The position numbers and the translations under genes are program-made. Below are positions 1-5,033 of a stretch of DNA of 5,033 bases, piece by piece. Positions within the stretch are counted from its first letter, which is position 1. Every line of letters begins with the position of its first letter. Under the pieces are notes generated by a model, which did not search any database, was not told where the DNA came from, and saw only the letters and a list, made by a program, of their open reading frames with translations. Location: contig UROX01000175.1 in NCBI GenBank assembly GCA_900549685.1, positions 1-5,033 of the forward strand, in the 5' to 3' direction. The stretch is from an uncultured Alistipes sp. Its GTDB lineage: Bacteria; Bacteroidota; Bacteroidia; Bacteroidales; Rikenellaceae.

Positions 1-57
1 TCGAACCTTTATTTGTAGACTGAGAATCTACCGTCCTAACCGTTAGACGAATACAGC
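1..57 (-). tRNA. tRNA-Glu (anticodon CTC), 3' end cut by window edge
   Basis: Read on the minus strand from 57, the sequence folds as a tRNA. The 5' acceptor strand is GCTGTAT (57-51), then TC at positions 8-9. The D arm is GTCT/GGAC around a loop containing GG. The anticodon stem is GTAGA/TCTAC around the 7-nt loop TTCTCAG, which puts CTC at positions 34-36. A 4-nt variable loop follows, then the 5' T-stem AAAGG and the start of the T-loop (TTCGA) at the window edge. The CTC anticodon and the tRNA-Glu-like D arm (TCGTCTA...TAGGAC) identify a glutamate tRNA decoding GAG. The 3' halves of the T-stem and acceptor stem lie outside the window, so acceptor pairing cannot be checked; it should end in ATACAGC. 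It is co-oriented with both protein genes and has its own promoter. Confidence 0.93.
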
Positions 58-68
58 ATTAACAGGTA

Positions 69-100
69 CAAAGGTAAATATTTTTTTCATTTTCGCCAAT
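69..100 (-). promoter_or_regulatory. Bacteroidota-type promoter for the tRNA-Glu
   Basis: On the minus strand the octamer TACCTTTG (76-69) matches the Bacteroidota housekeeping -7 consensus TAnnTTTG exactly. About 20 nt upstream of it is ATTG (100-97), a three-of-four match to the -33 TTTG element. The last base of the -7 box lies 11 nt from the first tRNA base at 57, so the transcript would carry only a few extra 5' bases for RNase P to remove. The spacer is A/T-rich. Motifs and spacing are seen directly; promoter function is inferred. Confidence 0.75.
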
Positions 101-555
101 CTGAAACAAAAAAAATCGACATTTTTTTCAATTACCGCTTCAACACCGTTCCCCACCTCCTCTTTTTTCCCGGAATCCGCAACCGTTTCGTTCGAAAATA
201 ATGGCGACGGTCTTCGAAGGACTGTTTTCCGACCGGTCCACAACCGCTGCTGCACACCGGTAAGTTCCGCGGGAACGAGAACCCAGCATCCCTCCGCATA
301 CGTTTGCAAACGAATATCGGCATATCGATACACCTTCTCCTGCCATTAGTATCCTCACATTCGCGTCATTACAACCGATCCACCCCTCTCCCGAATAACA
401 TCGCCCGAACGACACAGGTTCGTACAGACCGATGTCCCTCGAACCGGAACCCGGCCAAACGCCCGAGCTTCTTCCCGATTTTCGGCTCCGACAACCTCCG
501 CCATAACGAAAAGGGACCTTCCCGAGATCGCTCCACGTTCTTCTCCCCCCGTCAC
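101..555. other. Intergenic region without a recognisable gene
   Basis: About 450 bases separate the tRNA promoter from the terminator of the lipoprotein gene. Short open frames on both strands have proteins rich in R, S, P or G with no recognisable motif, and one runs into the terminator hairpin. I see no tRNA, rRNA, transposase fragment or repeat array. The plus strand is markedly C-rich: across 361-480 I count 48 C against 22 G, the same bias as the non-template side of the neighbouring genes. The only compact structure I noticed is the 12-bp palindrome at 301-312. Confidence 0.6.
301..312. repeat. Perfect 12-bp palindrome CGTTTGCAAACG
   Basis: The twelve bases are their own reverse complement. 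The flanking bases (A on both sides of the plus strand) stop the symmetry. A second 8-bp palindrome, TATCGATA, sits close by at 323-330. Such symmetry could be a dimeric-regulator site, but no gene starts within 200 bases in a way that would make this an obvious operator, and a 12-mer palindrome can occur by chance. Confidence 0.3.
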
Positions 556-590
556 AAAAAAAGCGTTCCGCCCCCGACGGGACGGAACGC
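556..590 (-). terminator. Rho-independent terminator of the BACON-propeller lipoprotein gene
   Basis: On the minus strand, 25 nt past the stop codon, an 8-bp perfect stem (GCGTTCCG at 590-583, CGGAACGC at 570-563) is extended inward by further C-to-G pairs. It is followed immediately by seven T residues (562-556). This is a canonical intrinsic terminator for leftward transcription. It should separate the lipoprotein gene from the tRNA unit, which agrees with the tRNA having its own promoter. Confidence 0.93.
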
Positions 591-615
591 AGCTAAAAGA
601 AAAATATAACCGGAC

Positions 616-3147
616 TTAGAAATCGATCTTGCTCCAGCGGGTCTTCCACTGTCCCCACGCCGCCGTAGCCGAACCGTAGGCATAAGAGACATACTGCTGC
701 ACACCGGGTTTGATATGCCCCTGTTCGTCGCCGCTCCATCCGCAGTTGTGCAGATAGGTCTGCAATCCGTCCCGGATTTCCGCCACCTTCGTAAACGTGA
801 TCCCGTCGTCGGACTGCCACAGTACCATGTAACTGTTCGGTCCCATACGGGCGGCCGTGTGGATGGCTTGGAACTTCTTAATATCCTCCCGGTACTTCAC
901 ATCGCTGTGGTCGGCACCCGAAATGTTCCGCTTGTCCATAGCCGTTCCGTGGAAAGTGAGATGGGCCGGCCACAACGGATCGTCGGCAGCGGCCGTAGCG
1001 ACCCGGGTCGTCACGCCATTCTCGTTGTTCCACGAATAATAGAAATAGATCTTGCCGTCGAGCACGACGATGGAAGGTTCTCCGGCCCCGAATGCCTTGG
1101 GATCGTCCGTATACCGGATCATCGGCTGCACATCCTTACCGGTCGTCCATCCCGTACCGTTCCATTTCTCCCACGGTCCCTCAGGCGTCTTGCCCCTCGC
1201 TATGTATACGTGGTTCTCGACCATGTCCGGATTTTCCGTCGAAGTATACCCGATATAGTAATAGCCGCCCCAGTAGGCCACACCCGGATCGCAGACAGAG
1301 AACGCATCGGAAGAGAACTCGGTCGGCAGCAGTACCATCTTTTCGGGATCCCACGTCCGGCCTCCGTCCGTCGAATGCCAGTACGAGGCCTGATCCCAGA
1401 AGGCCGTTCCTTCCGAATACTCGAGCAACAGCTTGCCCGAATAACTGCTGTTCACCGCCACGCCGTTCCGGTAGTTCGTCACACCGTCCACCGTACCCGG
1501 ATAGGACCACAGGCCCGAATGTTGCGTCGCCCCGCGGTCCATCACCCAGAGATAGGTTCCTGCCGGAAAATAACTGTTTTGAGCGGCGCAGACCTTGACG
1601 AATCCCCCGTCCGCATAATTGACAAACACTTCGGATGCGACCGGTTCCGTGGCCACCGTCGCGGCATACGTATCTTTCCACCGGTACAGCGAAAGTCGCA
1701 AACCGCATTCCTGCCCGCTCCAATTGACACAAACGGCTCCGGCGGCATAGAACGGTTTGTCGGACGTGAATTTCTGTCCGACGGTCACCCCTCCGCCGAG
1801 ACTGACGGGCGTATTCGCTCCCGTCCGGAACAACTCGACACAGCTTCCGTGCGTTCCTCCGGGCGAGGCGAACCATACGTCGATCGAATTGTCGTCGCCG
1901 ACGATGATCGAAGGTCCGTAACGATACACACCACCCTCGTAAATATCCCATCCGTCGGTAACGGTCGGTACGATCGAATGCTGCCGCACCGTCACCGTAT
2001 CGGTCAGTTCGCTATCGACAGCCCGGAACACGATTTTCGCCGTACGCGCAGGTGCCCCCGTCATGTTGGACGCCACCTCGAACCGGATCGTCTCGGTATC
2101 AACGGCCTTCGATTCCATCCGGCGGATCCACTCCGTCGCATTGGCGGGCGTATACTCGACGAGATAATCCATATTTTTCCGTACCGCCACCTCGATCGTC
2201 TCGCCCAACGGCGAAACATCGAACTCGTTCGGCGCAACCAACAGCACGCTCTCCGAAACCCTCATCGTGCGCACCATCGTATCCGCCCGGAAAACAAACG
2301 CCCAGGCGCGGGGTTCGTTTCCGCTGTTTTCCGACAAGGTCAGCAGGGCCTCCGTCATGCCGGCCTCTCCTCGTTCGGGCGAGATCGCACAGCCGGCCGG
2401 ATTCCCTTCCGCCGGTTCGACCGTCCATGCCGCCGTGGCGAAAACCGTCACCGACAGCTCACGCTCGCCTTCCGGAATATTGAGCACGGCAGGCACTTCC
2501 AAAGCCGGAATCGGCTGCTGGACAATCGTGAACTCATCCGACAGATCGCTGCCCGTATCCTCGATGACGACTGTCGTCGAACGCGGAGAGAACCCCGTAT
2601 GAGCCTTCACATCGAACCGCAACACATCGGAAGAAAGCCCCTTGGTCGTGACCCTCGTCACCCAGGTCCGGTCTTCCTCGGGAATCACGACCCGATAAGC
2701 CACATTGCTCTGCAAGCTCACCTCGATCCGCTCGCCCTCGCCCGGCACTTCGAAACGGTTATCCGTCAAGATCAAAGCACCTTTCTTTTTCTGCGTCACC
2801 GTGATCTTCTCGGACGCCGTACCGGCCGAGATCACGACCTCGGCCGTCCGGTTGTCATACGTCTCGTTGGCCTCCGTCGTCGTGATGACGACAGAGGATT
2901 TTCCTGCCACCCCCTGTTTCGGAGAAACGGCACACCACGCAGCCCCCTCTCCGGTCACCGCCGCGGTCCAATCGACCGTCGCCGTAAAATCGACCGTCTG
3001 CTGCGCATCTTTCGTTTCGGGCAAAGCGACCGATTTCGTCTGTACCGAAACCGACGGAGCGACCGCTCCGTCATCCTTATCCCCGCATGCCATGCACAAA
3101 ACCGCACCGCACGCCAGAAACCATATTTTATTTACCATCGTTTTCAT
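616..3147 (-). CDS. Secreted lipoprotein with four BACON-like domains and a C-terminal GH43/sialidase-like beta-propeller
   Basis: This 843-residue protein is intact from ATG to TAA. Residues 1-21 form a lipoprotein signal peptide (lysines, hydrophobic core, then LCMA before Cys21). The following GDKDDG resembles the acidic export signal of surface lipoproteins in Bacteroidota, so an outer-membrane, possibly outward-facing location is inferred. Residues about 31-120, 121-211, 214-299 and 301-390 are four beta-rich BACON-like domains, three ending in the typical VTQ/VQQ/VRQ strand. Residues about 395-843 resemble a five-bladed propeller: GPSIIV (411-416) in blade I, CDPGV (619-623), GEPSIVV (689-695), SDVKY (748-752), an exact Asp box (SxDxGxTW, 592-599) and a degenerate one (779-785). 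Residues about 435-548 look like a jelly-roll insert between blades I and II. BACON domains usually accompany glycan-active proteins, so glycan binding or hydrolysis is likely. D620, E690 and D749 are candidate active-site acids, but the blade I position where GH43 enzymes carry the Asp base is Gly411. No strong Shine-Dalgarno precedes the ATG, as is usual in this phylum. Substrate and activity are unknown. Confidence 0.9.
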   Translation of the reverse strand: MKTMVNKIWFLACGAVLCMACGDKDDGAVAPSVSVQTKSVALPETKDAQQTVDFTATVDWTAAVTGEGAAWCAVSPKQGVAGKSSVVITTTEANETYDNRTAEVVISAGTASEKITVTQKKKGALILTDNRFEVPGEGERIEVSLQSNVAYRVVIPEEDRTWVTRVTTKGLSSDVLRFDVKAHTGFSPRSTTVVIEDTGSDLSDEFTIVQQPIPALEVPAVLNIPEGERELSVTVFATAAWTVEPAEGNPAGCAISPERGEAGMTEALLTLSENSGNEPRAWAFVFRADTMVRTMRVSESVLLVAPNEFDVSPLGETIEVAVRKNMDYLVEYTPANATEWIRRMESKAVDTETIRFEVASNMTGAPARTAKIVFRAVDSELTDTVTVRQHSIVPTVTDGWDIYEGGVYRYGPSIIVGDDNSIDVWFASPGGTHGSCVELFRTGANTPVSLGGGVTVGQKFTSDKPFYAAGAVCVNWSGQECGLRLSLYRWKDTYAATVATEPVASEVFVNYADGGFVKVCAAQNSYFPAGTYLWVMDRGATQHSGLWSYPGTVDGVTNYRNGVAVNSSYSGKLLLEYSEGTAFWDQASYWHSTDGGRTWDPEKMVLLPTEFSSDAFSVCDPGVAYWGGYYYIGYTSTENPDMVENHVYIARGKTPEGPWEKWNGTGWTTGKDVQPMIRYTDDPKAFGAGEPSIVVLDGKIYFYYSWNNENGVTTRVATAAADDPLWPAHLTFHGTAMDKRNISGADHSDVKYREDIKKFQAIHTAARMGPNSYMVLWQSDDGITFTKVAEIRDGLQTYLHNCGWSGDEQGHIKPGVQQYVSYAYGSATAAWGQWKTRWSKIDF
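1504..1845 (-). other. Jelly-roll-like insert within the propeller (residues about 435-548)
   Basis: After blade I (ending VWFASPGG, 424-431) the protein departs from propeller spacing for about 110 residues of beta-rich sequence. It contains GQKFTSDKPFYAAG, LRLSLYRW and FPAGTYLWVMDRG. Its ending resembles jelly-roll modules in which a GTYL strand precedes a return to the propeller. The same ending (GTYL...SHSGLW) appears at the left end of the visible part of the second protein, so the insert is probably shared by both. Fold and boundaries are judged by eye; it could act as a carbohydrate-binding or lid module. Confidence 0.5.
1978..3057 (-). repeat. Tandem A-B-A-B array of BACON-like domains in the lipoprotein
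   Basis: This covers residues 31-390 of the lipoprotein. Domains 1 and 3 (type A) share a Trp, then CAVSPKQGVAG (72-82) against CAISPERGEAG (253-263). Domains 2 and 4 (type B) share TWVTRV (161-166) against EWIRRM (339-344), RFDV (177-180) against RFEV (355-358), and a D-[TV]-x-S-[DE]-L-[ST]-D stretch before the last strand. Matching motifs are offset by about 178-181 residues, so the likely unit of duplication is an A+B pair (31-213 and 214-390), not a single domain. The copies have diverged strongly, so this is a protein-level repeat. Confidence 0.7.
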
Positions 3148-4090
3148 ATCACTCGATTTTCGTTATAAATCCAATATTGTAATTTTCCTTTTTCCGACCG
3201 CCTTTCGTGCGTGCGCCCACTATCTTTCCTCGTATTTCCGACCACAGACTTCGCGATGTTTCGGGCCACATTTCCCTGTGACCGACCGCAGATCGCGTCT
3301 CCCGGTCGTTTCCCGAAGATTCAGGCTCTTCTTCGGACAGGAGGATCGGAAAATCGGCACATTCAGATATATGATCGCACCTATTTATCGCTTCGCTGAA
3401 GGCAAACAAAACATCCTGCACACCATAACTGCGGGAACACAGGTCGGAGCGGAATGTCATCGGAAACATCGATACGTTAAAACATCCTATTGCCTTTCGG
3501 AACCTATCGCAGCGGTCGAATCTCCGCATTCCTTACCGGCTTGTCCGGGAAGCATAAAATACGTGCCGTACAGAAGCTCTCCATCCTTTCGCATCGCCGT
3601 CCGGAAAACATCGCCACCCGAAACCGAACGACAGCAAATTCTCTCGAAGGCATCGGCCTGCCGATATAAACCGAAATCATGGCCGACTTCTTCGCGTATT
3701 CTCAGTCCTCGATCCGGGCAAAACCTCGTATCCGACAACCGAACGCCTCGCTCAATTTCAATGCACCGATAACGGTTTCCCATCGACAGATCTGCAACCG
3801 GTTCTACAACCTATTTTCCGAAGAAAAGAACATCCCGAAACCCGATTGCCCTCCGCCGCAGCCTCGCTGTTACAGGAGAAACAATTACATACTTTTATAT
3901 ACAGACATTCAGGCACTGCAACCTTCCTGTTCTTCTCCAGTCTCTCGCGGTACTATACCGGCCGCATCTTCGAACCCTCCTTCGCTTCGACGAAAAACCC
4001 GAGCCGACAACTCGAAAGGTCCGGCCCCCGAACGATCCGTCAGAACGAACATACTGCCAAAAACTCTTTTTTCATGTCTTCCAAAGGAAC
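3148..4090. other. Long intergenic spacer upstream of the lipoprotein gene, no supported gene
   Basis: Almost 950 bases lie between the lipoprotein ATG and the hairpin ending the upstream paralogue. Open frames exist on both strands, but their products show no signal peptide, domain or motif I recognise, and their codon mix includes many AGG, AGA, ATA and CGA codons. One minus-strand frame (3149-3529, 126 codons) stops one base before the lipoprotein ATG; I do not call it a gene. The stretch must contain the lipoprotein promoter, but I found no exact TAnnTTTG box on the minus strand. A 7-bp hairpin (CCGAAGA 3313-3319, TCTTCGG 3330-3336) lies in the leader. The plus strand is C-rich here too: 40 C against 20 G in 3841-3960. 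Confidence 0.55.
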
Positions 4091-4119
4091 GAAAGCAACG
4101 CCATAACAGCGTTGCTTTC
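4091..4119 (-). terminator. Probable transcription terminator of the second propeller gene
   Basis: A perfect 11-bp inverted repeat (GAAAGCAACGC at 4091-4101, GCGTTGCTTTC at 4109-4119) with a 7-nt loop lies about 70 nt past the TAG of the upstream gene. The stem extends a further few pairs outward if one C-A mismatch is allowed. On the minus strand it is followed by a pyrimidine-rich but interrupted T-stretch (GTTCCTTT), so the U-tract is weaker than at the other terminator. Position and stem strength favour termination or transcript-end protection; a regulatory hairpin is the alternative. Confidence 0.65.
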
Positions 4120-4131
4120 ATTCTAACCGTA

Positions 4132-4173
4132 CCGGAAAGTCCGCTGCATCTAACGAACGCAGTCGTTTTCCGG
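4132..4173 (-). other. Imperfect hairpin just past the stop of the second propeller gene
   Basis: CCGGAAA (4132-4138) pairs with TTTCCGG (4167-4173), and inside it CTGC (4144-4147) pairs with GCAG (4159-4162). An internal loop separates the two helices. It begins 13 nt past the TAG and lies next to the stronger hairpin at 4091-4119. Together they could form a two-hairpin 3' end that stabilises the mRNA. No T-tract follows, so it is unlikely to terminate transcription alone. Confidence 0.35.
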
Positions 4174-4186
4174 CATTCCGTACGGA

Positions 4187-5033
4187 CTATTTTTTGGGAG
4201 GTCTGATATAAAGACCGCCGTTGTAACCGTAAGAAGCCCATTTGTCCGCCGTCACAACGCCGGATTCGTTGGTCACATAACGCAGACCGAACGCGCCCGA
4301 GCGCATGAAAGGCAACAGCAATTCGGGTTCACCGAAGGTCAGACCGTCGGTCGAAGTCGCAGCCCAGGTCTGATCGTTCACAACCCACGTGGCGACGAAC
4401 GCATTCTGATCGGCATGATACTTCACATCGACAGCGGTATTGCCGGCATCTTCGGGCAGCGTCATGGCGACACGACCTGTACTCAAAGCTGCGGGCCACG
4501 TATTGCTGGAAGCCGAAGCCGTAGCGACATATACGTCGGCACCCTGAACGGTATACACGTAGATCGTACCCGATTTGGACGCCAGCGCAGCGGCGGGAGC
4601 GTCGGCAATCGCACCGGTGCTACCCGAAGCGGCCCACGTTCTTCCGTTCCATACAGTCCACGGACCATTGGCCGATTCGCTGCGAGCCACACCTACCGTA
4701 TAGTCGGCATCGCGGCTGAACGTAGCATAGTAATAATTTCCTACTTTGGTCACATTGATGTCTTCGGGAGAAACGGCATCGGCGAGCCAAGCGCTGTTGA
4801 GCGTAGCGACCGGTTTTTCGATCCAGGCTTTTCCGTCGGTCGAAGCGACATGACGGGCAGCCACGGCTCCGGCTTTTTCAGCGGGAAGCGTTATCCACAT
4901 CTTGACCGGCGTTGCATAAGACTCACCGTCCTTGAAACTTTCGAAACCTGCTTTCGGACCGCCGGTAGAAATCCACAGACCGGAGTGAGAAGGTACCTCA
5001 TCCGTCGGAGCGATTACCACCAGATAGGTTCCG
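4187..5033 (-). CDS. C-terminal part of a second GH43/sialidase-like propeller protein, paralogue of the BACON lipoprotein
   Basis: The frame is open from the right edge to TAG at 4187-4189, giving 281 visible residues; the N-terminus is outside the window. A GTG at 5018-5020 is not the start, because the upstream codons (GTYL) already align with the first protein. GTYL...SHSGLW matches GTYLW...QHSGLW there. Further matches in order are an S-x-D-G-x-A-W Asp-box-like turn (fragment 64-70), VGNYYY against WGGYYY, ANGPWTVWNGRTW against PEGPWEKWNGTGW, IYVY against IYFY, DVKY (202-205), STDGLTF (227-233) and SYGYN against SYAYG. It is therefore the same propeller, probably with the same insert, and likely exported. 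The Asp matching D620 is kept (codon 4760-4762) and so is the DVKY Asp. The residue matching E690 is Ala (4598-4600) and the Pro after D620 is Ile. A binding or inactive role is plausible but unproven. It is rich in Ala, Ser, Thr and Val. Confidence 0.85.
   Translation of the reverse strand, partial: GTYLVVIAPTDEVPSHSGLWISTGGPKAGFESFKDGESYATPVKMWITLPAEKAGAVAARHVASTDGKAWIEKPVATLNSAWLADAVSPEDINVTKVGNYYYATFSRDADYTVGVARSESANGPWTVWNGRTWAASGSTGAIADAPAAALASKSGTIYVYTVQGADVYVATASASSNTWPAALSTGRVAMTLPEDAGNTAVDVKYHADQNAFVATWVVNDQTWAATSTDGLTFGEPELLLPFMRSGAFGLRYVTNESGVVTADKWASYGYNGGLYIRPPKK

Noticed and set aside
304..609. A plus-strand 101-codon open frame in the left gap
   Set aside because: It is low in plausible protein character (rich in Arg, Pro, Ser, Asn) and runs through the terminator hairpin at 556-590.
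616..1845. Calling the propeller a true sialidase because of its Asp boxes
   Set aside because: Asp boxes occur in several propeller families. I see no FRIP-type motif or arginine triad, so the call stays at superfamily level.
715..3168. An 817-codon open frame on the plus strand antisense to the lipoprotein gene
   Set aside because: Its product is dominated by Arg, His, Pro and Asp without domains or a signal peptide, as expected from the complement of a GC-rich coding sequence. The minus-strand frame has a signal peptide, BACON repeats, Asp boxes and a terminator.
3149..3529. A minus-strand 126-codon frame ending just before the lipoprotein ATG
   Set aside because: The position is suggestive, but codon choice (AGG, AGA, ATA, CGA, TGT) differs from the real genes and no domain or signal is seen. 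It is kept only as a question in the findings.
2705..3772. A 355-codon plus-strand open frame crossing the lipoprotein start into the spacer
   Set aside because: It is half antisense to real coding sequence and half spacer, with no recognisable motif and a change of composition in the middle.
3487..3783. A minus-strand 98-codon frame in the spacer
   Set aside because: No recognisable motif; it overlaps another equally weak frame and has no clear ribosome-binding region.
3679..4206. A plus-strand 175-codon frame in the spacer
   Set aside because: It reads through both hairpins after the second propeller gene and into that gene's 3' end, with Arg/Pro/Ser-rich composition typical of chance frames.
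5018..5020. GTG as the start codon of the second propeller gene
   Set aside because: The codons upstream of it (GTYL) continue the match to the lipoprotein, so the gene extends beyond the window.
616..5033. A polysaccharide utilisation locus
   Set aside because: No SusC, SusD, sensor-regulator or clear glycoside hydrolase partner is present in the window; glycan-related domains alone are not enough.

Overview
The window looks like a chromosomal piece of a Bacteroidota bacterium. Four things point there: an array of BACON-type domains in a secreted lipoprotein, a lipoprotein Cys followed by an acidic stretch, a tRNA promoter with the Bacteroidota-type -7 box (TACCTTTG), and start regions without a good Shine-Dalgarno. 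The fairly GC-rich coding sequence would suit a Rikenellaceae/Alistipes-like gut member, but that genus-level guess is inference. Every gene supported here lies on the minus strand.

Layout, left to right. Positions 1-57 hold most of a tRNA-Glu (anticodon CTC), cut at its 3' side by the window edge, with its promoter at 69-100. Positions 101-555 hold no convincing gene. A textbook intrinsic terminator (556-590) ends the main gene, an intact 843-residue lipoprotein (616-3147). That protein has a lipoprotein signal peptide, four BACON-like domains arranged A-B-A-B, and a C-terminal beta-propeller of the GH43/GH32/sialidase-like superfamily interrupted by a jelly-roll-like insert. Positions 3148-4186 form a roughly 1-kb spacer with no gene I can defend, apart from a perfect 11-bp hairpin (4091-4119) that probably terminates the next gene. 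Positions 4187-5033 hold the C-terminal 281 residues of a second protein, a divergent paralogue of the propeller half of the first. Its start lies beyond the right edge.

How the genes may work together: two neighbouring, co-oriented, separately terminated genes encode related propeller proteins. The first is probably anchored at the outer membrane, possibly surface-exposed, and most likely binds or processes glycans. The second has lost at least one candidate active-site acid present in the first, so the pair may be an enzyme (or former enzyme) plus a binding-type relative. No SusC/SusD, sulfatase, regulator or mobile element is visible, so a polysaccharide utilisation locus cannot be claimed from this window. 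The most interesting points are the A-B-A-B duplication of BACON domains, the shared propeller with its insert, the changes at acidic positions, and the long empty spacer between the paralogues.
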